Positions 12,517-25,885 of a DNA stretch of 64,000 nucleotides are shown in pieces. This DNA comes from Cornus controversa (taxonomy: Eukaryota; Streptophyta; Magnoliopsida; Cornales; Cornaceae): positions 23,724,806 through 23,788,805 of the forward strand of contig CM048848.1 of the NCBI GenBank assembly GCA_026545225.1, in the 5' to 3' direction. Made by a program: the position numbers and the translations under genes. The notes beneath the pieces were generated by a model. That model worked only from the letters and a program-made list of their open reading frames with translations. It did not search any database and was not told the DNA's origin. The first letter of the stretch is position 1; each line of letters begins with the position of its first letter.

Positions 12517-15383
12517 ACTATCACATTCTAACCACACTAGGCAATATATAATACATGTAAAATATACAATATGCACAATAATCAATTTGAACTATGTACA
12601 TATATATATATGTATATTGCAAATTGAGAAAAATTAAAGCATATATATAAAAAATCGCATTATCAAACTTATGTTCCGTCTCTGTAGGATGCTTAAGGAA
12701 ATGACTAGAAAGGAGACCTAATATTTGGCATAATTTTAACTGAAGCAACCGCTCTCAAGCTCGAATGAAAATTTTGGCCTAGAAGTTTCATAAATGAAAA
12801 TTGATTCATTTCCATGTATTCCAATTTTTGATAGAATGCTCCGTGAGGCATAGAATTGCTAGCTAGAACTCTAGAACACTAAGTTAAGCCCTGTGTGCAA
12901 TAATGACATTTGGTAATTTATTAAAGTTTGGCAAATAATGCAAGTTAACCAATAAAAAATAAAAAAATAAGTTTCAAAGATAACAGGCTCCTTAATATAT
13001 CTACACACAAAAACACATATATATAAAAATGAACTGACAATGTCATAGGAAATTTCTTCCAAAAGTATTTTTATGAGTTGACATACTCTAAGTATTGTTT
13101 CTCTATAAACATCTTCACAAAAAGACAAAATGAGCTATTGAGCATTAAAAAAGCACGTAAAGAAAAAATTAGAATTTCAACATGAAAATGAGAAATTAAA
13201 ATAAAATGGAGAAACAAAGCATTGCAAACATAAGATACATGGCAAAACTATCCCTGGGGTAAGGAACCAAAAGTTAAACATCAAAATGGTAGTCAATCTT
13301 TAAAAAGTAAGTTAAAAAAGCTACAAACAAAATAAATTAATCAAATCAAATTACATTAGAAGTTAAAGAGGATCCTAACAAGAACAAATAAAATATGACA
13401 CTAAAAATAGAATCAAAACACTCTCAACTAGTAATCATAAAGTTTGTCAGCAAAGCAAGTGGAAGCTTCCTGACTTTATATGGTAGTTAATTCCAACCAA
13501 TACCATATATTTTGTGTGTGCACAAAAGCATTAGCAACAACCAAATTTGCAGTTAATCTCCACATCCAAACACTAACAGTCTACATCCTATACACTTGAA
13601 AATAACACAGGATATAACTTGTTATTATGCATTTCTAATTAACTCTTTCAGTCATCATTTATGATTGAGGATGGTCAAGCTATGTTGGTCTTGTCCTTGT
13701 CCTTGTTTGCCTATTTTAATGTCAAAATGTGCTTATGGTTCCAAAACATCATAGATTCAATATTTCACTAATACACCTTGGGTACTGCATTCTTATAACA
13801 TGTAACATTTTAGTTTAGACCCTATTGGTTAGTGCATATCAATTCTGTCATGCTTGACTATAGTTGCTTATTTTAGAGCTAAGGACATTATAGTAATTTC
13901 CACAGTGGATTTAATATACGTTTTATACTGCTTCACTGATTATTATGTCCATATGCTCAGAATTGCTTATACTTGGTCTTCACAGCTTATCATAGGTCTG
14001 TGCACAACAGCCCTTTAAAGGGCATTTTGGTGAATTGCTTGACCACCTCAGCTGCATGTGAGTGAGTGCCAGCTGACAAAAATCTAGAATGATCCAATCA
14101 TTAGAAATGTCCTTGTAGTCCTTTACTTCACAGCAGTAGATTTTAAATTATGAAGGCAGTCTTGGCTCTTATGGAAAGTTGGCTTGTAGGGCAGTTTTGT
14201 GTCATCATAATTGCAACAGCTAGATTTTTAACTGTTAGATTATTTTTGCCATCGCAAGGACAGCTGGCATTCCTATCCTTTTGTAGCTCTAGCAAAATGG
14301 TCTGCTAAAGGAGGTGAAGCTGATTTCAAATTTTGAGTGCATTGAGTGCAGACCTTTAGCCTTGAGAGCTATAAAAATCCAGTGAGTTTTGTGATCTTTA
14401 TTGAGTGTTAATCATATCAAAACTCAGATTCAACTCCAGAAAATTGGTGTATACTCAAGGGTCTAGGCTGCGCATCAAATTCTACTGTCGTTAAGTTTCT
14501 AGCATTTTTTGAAATTGATTCAAAGGTTCAAAATGGCTTTATTATGGATTGAACAAGTCCATTATATAATTTGAAGTTCACATCAAGTGCTGATCAATTC
14601 AACCTGAGGCTGCTTCTTGATCTCATACTCCAAACCTCAGTTTGCTAGTGTTGTTGAACTCAAATATATAGCTGCTGTCAAGAGAGTTGCTGTCATTAGG
14701 TATTTCTGACTTTCTAAGGCTCAGATTGGTATAAACATCTTTCAATCAACATTTTTCATCATGTCAAGCTCTTACCTAGACCATACTGAGTCTGCTTCAA
14801 GATATAATGTCTTATACATTAGCTTAATGGTCACTGTTGTACAGTGAGTGTGCAGCTCCTTAGTTTTCAAGCTGTTTGATTGTAACTCTTACTTTAATTA
14901 ATTGCATGAACTGAGTATTTACATCATCTTTTAAATGTATTTGAGTTGTTTTGTAAAGCTGTCAATGCTTTTGGAATTACCTTAAAATCTCTCTTGGTTT
15001 TGAATAAGCTGATTTATGCTACCACAACTTATGCAATCTAAAAGGAGAGGAAGAATAGGTTGTTTTCAAATGAATACATAGTTGAAGATATTCAGGGGCA
15101 TATTATACAAACTGGGAGATTTGCCTTATTTTCCACGAGGAAAGTGGTTAAAAACTAGGTTAATAAGTGGTTAAAGGAAGAATGGGGGCTACCTAAATGT
15201 ATTTTTAAATGTTAAAGTATGAAACTTCTCACTAATATGTGTGTGTTTTGTCTCTATTCATATGTGTGTGTTTTCGTGACTATAGATAGGTGAAAATTGA
15301 GTATTATCATTCTAACATCATCAAAAAATGGGTTCTAGCAAGTATTAAATTCACTCTCTAGTGTAAAACATTAATTCAACTTA
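12517..15383. other. Non-coding AT-rich DNA
   Basis: No gene is recognisable. The stretch 13650-15000 is less AT-rich and has LTR- or UTR-like texture, for example CTATAAAAATCCAGTGAG near 14370, but I found no termini. If 8982 is the end of the CACTA element, this is its 3' interior. Confidence 0.4.
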
Positions 15384-17827
15384 CTAAGTAGGATGATGAG
15401 CCTCTCCGGATGATGATCCTTCGAGAAATTTCTGCACCAATGATGTTAAAGACGTGAGTTGAGCCTGCAAAGAGTTGATTTGTTCCCCCAGTCGCTGTTC
15501 TATTGCCTCAGCCCTTTGATTTGCCTCATCAACCCTTCGATTTGCTTCATTAGCACTTCTTCTAGCCTCAATAACATCTGCATAGTTGCCCCGTTGTAGT
15601 AACCCTTGTGAATGGGTGTGAGTGGGCGGGTGCGAAGATAGACACTGGGCTGAGCTACCACACTGACAGGGTGCAGGGTGCTCAATCCCACATCGCCTGG
15701 GTGTGGAAAAGGGGATGTGCTTATATGTAGTATGTTCTCTTCAAATGGTATGAGGCCTTTTGGGGTAAAACCCAAGAGCAAAACCGTGCGGGCTCAGGCC
15801 CAAAGCGGACAATATCATACCATGTGTTGGAGCGGGGTATTACAGTTGGTATCAGAGCCTGAACCCAGCCGGAAGAAGTGTGCCGACGAGGACGTCGGGC
15901 CTCGTAGGGGGGTGGATTGTAGTAACCCTTGTGAACGGGTGTGAGTGGGCGGGTGCGAAGATAGACACTGGGCTGAGCTACCACACTGACAGGGTGCAGG
16001 GTGCTCAATCCCACATCGCCTGGGTGTGGAAAAGGGGATGTGCTTATATGTAGTATGTTCTCTTCAAATGGTATGAGGCCTTTTGGGGTAAAACCCAAGA
16101 GCAAAACCGTGCGGGCTCAGGCCCAAAGCGGACAATATCATACCGTGTGTTGGAGCGGGGTATTACACCCGTAAAGAGACAAGGGGCACCTCCCCATGAC
16201 CAAGCCCACGAACATACGAGGAGCTTGAAGCAACTATTTGAAAGTAAACCTCATTACGAGTCAATTGTATAGTGGATGCATCATCAGAATTCGATTGTGC
16301 ATCGACCTCTTGAATCATGTTATCTTGCATATCCATACAAAGTGACTGAAATTATAAACAAATACAAAAAAATAAACTACAAGTTACTAGTTATGCATAT
16401 ACATACATAAAGTTGCTGACAATGTGGGGTGACCCATGTCCCATCCTCCCTACAATGTGTTCGTTGATAAAATGTCATCATGTCTGGCTCCTCTTGAGTG
16501 TCCATGTTTCGCTATTTTAGTAAACATAATTAGAACCTAATATTATAAATTTTGCATTTGTAATTTTATGTAATTACATACATAATAGAACATATGAAAC
16601 AAACCATTTCATAGCGGAGTGTGACGAATGGCTTTGAGCCAGCACAGTGATTTGTTAGGTTCTTTGCCCTATTTGCTTTATTGGTGATGCTCCTATTCTG
16701 CATTTCAATTTAATATATTGTTATTACCTAAGTCTACAAATATAAATTACTATATATATAAAAAAAAAATTTGTGCACCTTGAATGCCGAAGTCTCAAAA
16801 ATTTCACATCCAGCATACCAATCCTCAAGTCGAACATTTTTATAAGGCTTTTGCCTTGCCCGCTCTACATTATCTCCGAATGATTTAAAATAAGTGTGCA
16901 TGCAATTTTTATGTGATCTAAATCGAGCTGCAAGCCATTTATCAAGACCTTTTCGAATGCGGGGATTATCAAGATCTATCTCAAACTTTTTCTGAAATAA
17001 AATATATATATTAAGAATACTAGAAGAAGTATTGTGTGTGTACATGCAAATCTGAGGTCTCCCCACCCTATCAATGTATGTGTATATATATATATATATA
17101 TATATTTGATGAAAAATTACTTGAATTTGATGATAGATCATGGCCTTATCAGCCGATTCCATGTGTGACCAAGTTCCACAAGCAAAACGGGCATGCTCTC
17201 GGCATATAACACCGACCATCGTCCCAAAGGTCTTAGCCCAACCACCAATGGGTCTATATTTTCCCTCTAGGAAAGTAATACGTGCTTTAGGACCACCTTT
17301 ATCCCTAAATGCATTATATCTCAGGCCCTGAGAAATACCACGCCCATTTCTCAATCTGTTAGAAGCTGCAAATCAATAATATCGAATGAGAAAACCTGAG
17401 CATAATTCATTTTAATTAATTTTAACTTTTAAGAGTGAAATATAAATGAATAAATTATTGTATGAGATGCTATAGTATAATCAATGTCATACAATTAATG
17501 ATAAAGTAAACTGTTCACCAGTAGACTTTGCATGGTCTTCTATTCACTTGTTGAAAACTAACTTAAAATATATAACATATGATAAACTATCTTTTAAACT
17601 TATTAATTGAGGTTTTCATAGATTATTTGAATTTGTATCTAAAAACATATAGGTTAACTTGTAAAACAGTATAAAAAGTAAATTTTACCAGCACTGGACG
17701 AGTGATTCGTAGTAGGTGTGGTCACAATCCCTGACTCGGGTGTGGGAGTAGGCTCTGACTCAGGTGTCAAAGTAGGTGTGGAAGTAAGTATAGTCATAGG
17801 TGGTCTTCGACGACCGGGTCCAACCAT
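15384..17827 (-). pseudogene. CACTA En/Spm-type (Ptta family) transposon gene, interrupted by a TRIM
   Basis: Six exons are readable on the minus strand with GT..AG introns: 17827-17689, 17365-17121, 16991-16779, 16697-16605, 16511-16407 and 16345-15384. The last exon is interrupted by the TRIM at 15595-16167. Exon phases join cleanly. Leaving out the TRIM and one target-site copy gives 1179 nt, an open frame of 392 aa ending at TAG 15386-15384. The product has an S/T/P-rich N-terminus, then the conserved central region of plant En/Spm-associated proteins (KGLDKWLAARFRSHKN; NKANRAKN; LRYEM; MDTQEEPD) and a C-terminal coiled coil (ANRRVDEANQRAEAIEQRL). By family knowledge this is the DNA-binding or accessory partner of the TNP2 transposase. 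As it stands the TRIM disrupts the last exon just upstream of the coiled coil. The start at 17827 is the first ATG of the open frame and is inferred. Confidence 0.8.
15595..16167 (+). mobile_element. Complete TRIM, copy B, inside the CACTA gene
   Basis: Two 250 bp LTRs lie at 15595-15844 and 15918-16167 and appear almost identical to each other. The same TGGTATCAGAGC primer-binding site is at 15847-15858. The target-site duplication CCCGT is perfect at 15590-15594 and 16168-16172. It belongs to the same family as copy A and the solo LTR at 43855. A repeat of the phrase CGACGAGGACGTCGGGCC marks the short internal region in both full copies. Confidence 0.95.
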
Positions 17828-18164
17828 GTCAACCTGTGAGAATTTAGTACTTCATGATACAAATGAATATCAAATAAATGTTTACTACAAGTCTTAAATA
17901 TATCATAATAAGTATACTCCAAAATATATACATCATATGTAACAAAACAAAGTGAGCATTAAAAATCATGAGAAAAAAAAGAGAGGAAGAAGAATAAGGA
18001 TAGCAAACAAAATGTGAAGCAAACAACTAACTAAAATTAACACAAACACTTTCTCGTTAAAATGTGGAGCTAGCATACATGATGATTCTTTTATTTGATA
18101 TGGAATTCTTATCCTCCTAACACTTTAGAAGGTTATCAATATTAAAGAATTGGTCCCAATATCA

Positions 18165-18317
18165 TTATATTTGATATGAACCATTGAGTCTATGACATGG
18201 ACAACGAGTTTGCCCCAGTGAATCCGTATGATTTCGTGCCAAGTTCATAAATGTTTTCACCCCTTGTATGTACTCAGCGGAGCACTTATTTCTATTTTGA
18301 ATCCAATTTTGATCCAT
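18165..18317 (-). pseudogene. CACTA TNP2 transposase remnant (N-terminal Transpos_assoc domain)
   Basis: Fifty codons from ATG at 18317 to TAA at 18165 read MDQNWIQNRNKC, then EYIQGVKTFMNLA and RCPCHRL. This is the start of plant TNP2-type transposases: MDxxWI followed by F...A and a CPC motif. The rest of the roughly 700-1000 aa transposase is missing, and reading past the stop shows only degenerate codons. It lies about 340 bp upstream of the En/Spm-type gene in the same orientation, which is the usual CACTA order. The element is therefore an internal-deletion derivative. Confidence 0.7.
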
Positions 18318-21300
18318 TGATTTTTTCCTATCACAGGTTGAACAAGTACTCTTAAATTAATCACTACCAAAAAAAGAAAAATCATTAGTTAACTTACAGC
18401 TAAAAATCCAGCCAAATGTAAGAAAACTAACAAAGAACTCAAATTGAAACTAGTAATTCTTAAACATTTATTGTCAAGACAAATTTCCATTTAAAATTAT
18501 TAAATAATAGTATTCCAGTATTAAAACAAGAAATTCTTAGTAGTATAAACACACTTAAGAAAATAACTGTAATTGCAACTTTTGTAATACAAAAATAACA
18601 ATTTTTTTTTTTCTGTTTAATGGACAAAACACACTGTGGAGTGATTCTTTTATGGTGACACAAGAGAAGGGTTAAAGGCATAACACAGGTACAGCCCCAT
18701 GTCTTCCAAGTTAGAAGTGTTCGTATTCAAATATAGCATTAATCTAAAGAGAAAGGTTGAGAACAATTTAGAAGCAGTTGTATAACCCTTAAATAACACC
18801 TTTCCACCCATATACATTACACAAACCTGACAAGTGTAATGATGCAAATTCGAGTATTAGAGCAAGTACTTTGTTCAAAATAAAAAGGGTAGGTGTATTT
18901 CTACTCTTTCCCTCAAAGCACCCCACATATGTGTTCACACTATCTGAAAGGTTCCATTTAGTGAGATGGTGTTCATAGAGAGAGCGTCATAGGGCCACGT
19001 TTCTGGACAATATAGGAGACTGATTTCAATCCTAATGGATAACCTCATAGGTGCATATATAGATTATGTGATTCATATTTGTGTGTGAAAATGAAAACCT
19101 TTCACATAAATATGGGAATTGGATAACTATACTTATAGGAGGTTTTAGGATTGATTCACACAGAAAATCTCCTCAAATATGCTAGAAAGAGCACCTTGCA
19201 ACAGCAACTAATGGAATCTTTTACGGTGTTTTTTCAAGTTTTATCAAAAAATAAAGAAAGTTGCATATTTTTATACTAGTACCTAGATCTGTTAGATATC
19301 AAGAATTTGGTGTCACTTCCTTACCCACTTTGTTTCCCACCACACCCATCCACAACGTGGCACATCCCTTTTGAAACTAGCTGAAAGTTAAATTCAGCTT
19401 ATGTTAATGCCACTTTGCAGATTGTGAGTGGAAGGCACAAGCAAATAATGTGTGCATCACATCATTTGTTTTGAGCTGCAGTTGTATTTTCAAATCAGTG
19501 GAGAAAATAAAATTTGTTCATGAAAGGTGTGGTGAAGGGGATGGAACTGATTGGACTGATCTATTTAAAAGCAACACCAGTTGGAAATAAAAGAAGAGAA
19601 AATTTCCTAATATGGTTTGGACATGTGAAACTAAAAAAAAATGCACCAGCAAAGAAAGGTGAGTTGGTACACCAGGGGGTAATGCTAGAGGATGCTAAGA
19701 CTAAAATTAACATGTGTTTATGCTAGAAAAAAAAAAGTAACATGTGTTTAGATAATAAGGAAATATATAGGCCTGTAGTTTAATTGAAACTATGAACATA
19801 AAACTTAGGTACAAAATAGAGGGGGCAAAAACTATGACCCTTAACAGTGAATTAGTAAAACAAGATTCATGTAAATGACCTTAAATTGTTAAGACAAGCC
19901 TTTAATAATTAAAATTTAAAAGCTATATTATGCAGTACTTTGATGCCAAGGAACTTGTTAGCCAAACAGTGTGATGAAACTTTTTCGCTGTAGTTGTAAC
20001 TGGGTAGTCCCTAATCCAACTCCAACCACTTCATAACAATTAATCTAGAGAGTTGGCAAAGTCAGTCTAAGAGACCTTGATGTATTTTGTATTTTTTTGC
20101 AAGAAAAAGAAAAGGTTTACCAGCAGAAATTCTATAAAAAAACTTATAAAAAAAAAAGAGGCAAAAACCTATATATCCCTGTATGGAGCCACTAAACCTA
20201 AATTCTCTTAATATATAAAAAAAACATTAGTTATTCAAGGCATATTTTTTCTGATGCAATACCAGTGCTAATGAATGGAATTATCTATTTGTAAACTGAA
20301 GGAAGTGTAAAACTATTACTAGACAATTCGAATAGAGACACAGAAAAAGAGTCACTACAATGTGTCACCAATTACAAAACAAATTGATTTTTGCCTGTTG
20401 ATTTTCTTAGTCTTCCTCAATTAAACTTCAACAACAATTGGCACATTTGAGGAAATTCAGAAGAAGTTCCATTTCAACTTAAATTGAGAATGCAATCAAA
20501 TTATAATAATATACTACTACAAAAGGAGGGTTCTCTTCCTTACAAGAAAGCCCTGCCTTCCAAAACCAAAAATTCCCAATTTCTTTAAAATAACAAATTT
20601 ATACATATAACATAAGGTTTTGGCATTACAAAATCTATACACATATGGAGATGCGAGAGAGAGAAATATGTAAGCTATGATGAGTTGGGTCTGGGGGACA
20701 CGTAGATAGATGCTTTGTTATGATGAATGAGAAGTTCCCTAAAAACATGTTATTCAATCATAAAACCCTAAAGAAACAGAATATACTGATTTTTTTACTT
20801 ACAAAATTGAAACCTAGCAGCAACTTCGGTGTGGTGATGAAAACTTAGCTGATCACGGTTGTGAGCTCAAACAATTCCGAACGTCGAAGTAGCTGAATCG
20901 TCTTCCGCCGTTAGTCTAAGATTTTAACGATTGAAATGTAGGGAGGCGAGAGATATTGAGAAGTTTCGATTCCATAGTGGAAACGAGGGTTTGAGTTCTG
21001 TCAAGATCAAAAGATAGGAGAGCAGGAGGTTGGGTTTGGCGATTGAGATAGAGAGAGGGAGAAATCTAAAAAGGAATAGCATGCAATAAGAAAACACAAC
21101 GTTTGATGTACTTTATCCAATAAATTCAGTGTGCGCGAAAAGGCTCAAGGGCGCGGGAATGTAAATTTTTTAGGTTTTTGGGACAAAATATGAAGTTATT
21201 ACAAATTTAATAAAAAAAAATTCATCTATTTATATACTAACAAATTGTTATTTTTATATTTATCATTACTAAATTTTATTTTCTTTTTTTAAGACCTGCA

Positions 21301-21875
21301 ATTGCTCTATTAATAATCATTTATTAATTTTAACTCGGACAAATTAAGTTGATGAAATACCACTTGAACTTGAACTATTTTTGTTTATTTTTTGTTCAGG
21401 ATAGAGTTATCAGGTTTCTTATAAAAAATTTTAGGTCTCTTAGAACTTTTTTTCAACTAATTAATTCTTCTAAAATCATCTCCCATCAATCGCAATAGGT
21501 AATTTTATCAAATTTTTTATATACTAAGAAATTGATGATGAAAAAGGTTATGCATGTGACCAAAACAACATAATTTTACTTACATGTAATAGTAATTATA
21601 ATGTTATAAGATTTAGAATTAATCATTGTATATATCCAACTTAGTAATAAGTAATTAATTTTTCTAAAAATCATCTCAATCTTGATCAATACTAATTCAA
21701 GGTGATTAATTAATATATAATTAAACAGTTCATAGAATAATTTTATGATTTATATATATGCATAAATATGTTGCACTATGTGTGAAGACATAGACATCTA
21801 TCTCAAAGTAAAAGACGTCTATTTCATTGGCCTTGAGTTTTCTCACTTTTGGTCATCTAAGTTGAAGGGTACTGG
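18318..21875. other. Non-coding DNA, probable 5' part of the CACTA element
   Basis: No coding sequence is supported. About 20800-21070 read on the minus strand looks like a 5' untranslated exon, with pyrimidine-rich and moderately GC-rich sequence. I searched by eye for the expected TTTCTTGTAGTG terminus and did not find it. Confidence 0.4.
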
Positions 21876-22890
21876 CAGGGGCGAAGCCAAGATTCTGCTG
21901 TTGGGGGGCCCAAATTTTTTTTTTACATCAGTTTAATATTAGTTTTATGTATATGTACAAAAATATATATAATATATATGTATTATATAAATGTATAAGA
22001 GTAAATGTATATATACAATATATAAAGCGTCAATAGTTTTTAGTGGCTTAACTAGACTTAGGGCTATGCTTCCAAAGTAATCAATTAACCTAAAAATTTA
22101 TCAATTAGTTATTTAAATAAATTTTCTTATCAAACTTTCCTCACAATGATAGAAAAAGATTAAGCTGAAATTGAAAAAGCTTTCAATTAAACAATTAGAC
22201 TTTTAACTTATAAACAAATACAAAATTCGTGTAGTAATATCACAAATTAATAATTAAGCAAAATCTGGAACACATCATACATATCAACTATCAATCTATC
22301 ATTATTTTTAATTACCAATTAATAGTATAATCGTACTAATAGAATAATTCAAAAATAATACTTCTAATTCAATAATCCTTTATTCCAATTTTCGCTAATA
22401 TATTATGTCTCTGATCACTACCCTAAAAAAATAAGCTTAATTTGATAAATATTTATCAATTAAATAAAATACAACTGCTTCTTTTCTTTTTTTTGAAACT
22501 CATATAAAAAATTATTTCCCAATCTAAGGAACAAAATTGAAATTAAATTAGGAACTGAATTAATATAAAAGGGATTAGTGTGTGGGTGTGTTTATATTCA
22601 TGATGTGTATGTGCTATTGAGATTTTGGATACAAAATTGACATAATATACTATTATATTAGTATTGAGTTTCTAAAGGCCCAATGGCCAATGAAGAATTG
22701 GGTTTGGCTGGGTTTGGTGGAGTATATTAGTATTGAGTTTCTAAAGGCCCAATGACTAATGAAGAATTGGGTTTGGGGGGGCCAAGTAGTGCATATACAT
22801 ATATTAATTTTGGAAGAGAGGCATACTAGTAAAGGAATTTCAATCTTTTGGGGGGGCCATGGCCCCTACTGCCCCCTGGCTCCGCCCCTG
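21876..22890. mobile_element. Non-autonomous hAT transposon, 1015 bp
   Basis: The ends are inverted repeats: CAGGGGCGAAGCCAAGA on the left and CTGGCTCCGCCCCTG on the right, with further complementarity through the GGGGGGCC stretches. The flanks carry a perfect 8 bp target-site duplication, GGTACTGG, at 21868-21875 and 22891-22898. The 8 bp duplication and CAGGGGCGGAGCC-type ends are hAT hallmarks. There is no transposase. The interior has two tandem units beginning TATTAGTATTGAGTTTCTAAA near 22660 and 22720. Confidence 0.95.
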
Positions 22891-22898
22891 GGTACTGG

Positions 22899-23610
22899 TT
22901 TTTTAATATTCAAAAGGCCATTTTGCCCCTAAGAGATATTTCATTATAAGTTCAAGGATCAAGTTATCCTAGGGTCCATGTGTGATATTTTGGCCCAAAT
23001 ACAATTAAAAGTGTCCTAGACATGATATTTCAATGTACAAGATACTTTTACAACTTTACAATTCATGTCCTAGCACATGCCCACCTATACTACCCATGTG
23101 TTGAACCTTTGTGCTACATAATTATCATCCAATGGTCTATATGAGCCTTTGAGTGCTTCTGTCAATATGATATATCTGTGAATAACAACACTTCAGTAAA
23201 TTGTTAATTATTTCACATTAATAGGTTGTTATTATCAAAATCATTGAATTAACCATGGATTGAAACCTTTGGGGTCAACAATATCATTTGAGGGAGAATT
23301 ATTAATTGAAAAATAACTTGGATCAAAGAATGTATAGGTACCTTGATGGGGAACTTATTACAACTATATATGACTATTTTTCAACTTAATTTATAATGTG
23401 AATTAACTGTATTTCAAATTGAGACTATACGAAATAGTACTTGATAGACACCTTAATCAATCTCTAAAAAACTAATTTTCATTAATATCTATATATATAT
23501 ATATATATATATATGTATTATATTGGTTCTGCAAATCTCAATAAATTTGATATCGGTAGTAGCTTATGTCACTAAACTAAGTGAGTAAGGCCTTGACGTC
23601 ATTCTCATTA

Positions 23611-23641
<31 letters not shown>

Positions 23642-23857
23642 CACACATGCACACACACACACACACATCATTGGTCGTTATAATTAATTTATCATTTACA
23701 AATTTTTAGTTAATTGAAAAATATAATATTTGTAGAATTTGTAAAGTTTAATTATTACAATTACTTATAAATGTAGTTGTAAAGTTATTAGTTACTTATC
23801 TGTAGTTGATAGACACTTATTATGCTTAAAAAATAAGAAAAATAATTTTGAAAAAGC
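22899..23857. other. AT-rich spacer with TA and CA microsatellites
   Basis: Nothing coding is seen. TA runs lie at about 23488-23513 and 23612-23640, followed by a CA run at about 23641-23667. Confidence 0.5.
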
Positions 23858-25882
23858 ACATTAGCTTTGTCCAATCTGTCACCATTCCAAGATCCATCTC
23901 AAAAAGATGGAGTCTGGTGGCAATGAACAGAGGCTTTTGGTAAGGCATATTTGTGAAACAGAGGCTTTTTGTCTTCTCTAAATTTAATTGAGGCTTGTTG
24001 GAGAGACAGTAGTGAGAGAGAAAACTGGAGATCAATATTTCTTGACAAATTTTGGTTAAGTAAATTTGTGAAATTCTTACAGAGACAATGAGAATAGAGA
24101 TATGTTGATCCATGAAATCTGATGGATTTTAATCCAGTTAACGCATTTAAATTTGGTTTGATCCATTTTTAATTGAGGACACGTGTCAAATTTTTGTCAA
24201 GCCATCTCATCAGGGAGGACAAAGTTGGTCCTACTGGGTAGCACCCAAGCACGCCATGTCATCAGGGAGGACAAAGTTGGTCTTGCTCGGCAGCACCCAA
24301 GCATTGTCCATCTGAAAAATATATTGGAAGGAAAAATGAATTTTGGCAATTGTTCCAAGTGAGTAGCATGAAAGAGTCATTTTTTTCTTGGAAGACCTGT
24401 TATAACACAAAATCTAAAGCCTTTGTGGAATTTCTACATGTTCTGCTTATGAATACACATTGATCTCTCAATAACAAATGCCTCCATGATGTGTGTTCTG
24501 AATGCACTACTACTTGTTCTAATATGTTAAGGTATTAAATTCACCCTCCCACACATTATGATAAATGGGGAGTTAATTACACTTTCCAATAAATATATAA
24601 ACAAATGGAGTTAATTAGAACAATAATTAGACGAGTCAAATTAAACAATGATTTGGAGAACGAATATACGAGGGGAGACTTAAATTTGTACCCAAAAATC
24701 TTTAATTCTTCATCATTTTCTTCTAAAAGAGAAAATAAACTAATAAGTAGACGAAGAAGAAGAAGAAGAGGGAGTTGTCACAATACCCTCAAAACTCTAA
24801 CCAGGTGTTCGAGGACTTGTCACTTCTCCATAACACCTCATAAACATGTAATTGTCAATGAAATGTATACTAAAAACTCATGTTGCTCCAAGGGCTTCTT
24901 CTTATCTTGAAAGTTTAGTAGGAAAATAGAAATTAAATTATACAACAGATATATATAATGTTTACATATAGTAGAAAAGGAAAACAGATGGGAGAACTTG
25001 ATGGGTCTTCCAAAATATTTATTACCTCAGTCAAGTAACTAATTCTGCTGTATGCTTTGATGAACTTTAACGTGCGTCAACCTGGTCATCCTCATCCCCA
25101 ACGGCCTGGTCATCCTCATCCCTCAAGGCTAGGTTATCCTCATCTCCAAAGGCCACTAGACCCACCAAATCCTGATTTAAAGAGTAGATAAGGATCTTAA
25201 GCTCATCATTTCCCATCATCTTTTGTTCTTCTTGAATTTGCCTAGCAGAAACTTCAGTAGATTGGTTACACCATCTCACTTGAATCATCTCTAGAGTAGG
25301 AATATTCCCTAAACTAGATGGGATTTCCTCAAGCCACTGACAGTCATCCAACACTAACGTTTGAAGGTTGACAAAGTGATCATTAGAAGTGTTCTATCGC
25401 TTAATAAATATGCCTTGAAATTTCAGGAACCTTAGTTTATGAAACTCACCACCATTTGTGTCCCAAGTTGGTCCTTCGAATGCCTTGTATGATAATTTGA
25501 GAACCTCAAGGTTGGGTAACCTTCCAAGGATTGACATTTTCTCCCAAGGTAGACGAAAGTTTGATAAAGTGAGGCTTTTGAGATTTGGAGGGAATGCGTA
25601 CATATGCAGATCACGTATCCTTCTAGGAGGAGGTGTTCTTAAGTCCTTGTGGAATAACTTCAAGGTTTCAAGGTGAATTAGAAAGTCCAATGTAGGAAAA
25701 CCATAATCTTGGCATTTTAGTTTTTTAAGATTGGGAAACAATTCCACGCCACACTCCCCACTTAAAAGATCTAATTTTCCTATGGTTTGTAGGTTTACAA
25801 AGGAAGATCCATCAGAGGGTACATCAAGAACAATGATAAGTCACCTGGTATACACATGTCTCAACTTCACCATTCTCCTAAT
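23858..25882. repeat. Segmental duplication, copy 2 (pairs with 653-2665)
   Basis: It has the same content and orientation as copy 1. At its right end (TTCACCATTCTCCTAAT) it runs directly into the gypsy-derived minisatellite at about 25886. In copy 1 the CNL reading continues for another 300 bp past this point. The gypsy junction therefore truncated copy 2 further. Confidence 0.85.
25067..25800 (-). pseudogene. CNL (R1-like) LRR fragment, copy 2, with nonsense mutation
   Basis: This minus-strand copy matches 1877-2533 residue by residue over most of its length. The frame is open from 25747 to a premature TAG at 25394-25396, where copy 1 has TGG in KRWNTSND, and open again to the stop at 25067. 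The C-terminal acidic motif has three GDEDD/RDEDD units here versus two in copy 1. NB-ARC, coiled coil and the first LRRs are absent. Confidence 0.85.
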
Positions 25883-25885
25883 ATA

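Noticed and set aside
11861..12551. Several overlapping frames rich in Cys/Pro on both strands (also 15500-16104 and 43787-44133)
   Set aside because: All fall within TRIM LTRs, which are non-coding; the same frames recur at every copy.
17140..17331. Plus-strand 63 aa frame
   Set aside because: It is antisense to exon 2 of the CACTA gene, whose splice sites and family similarity support the minus strand.
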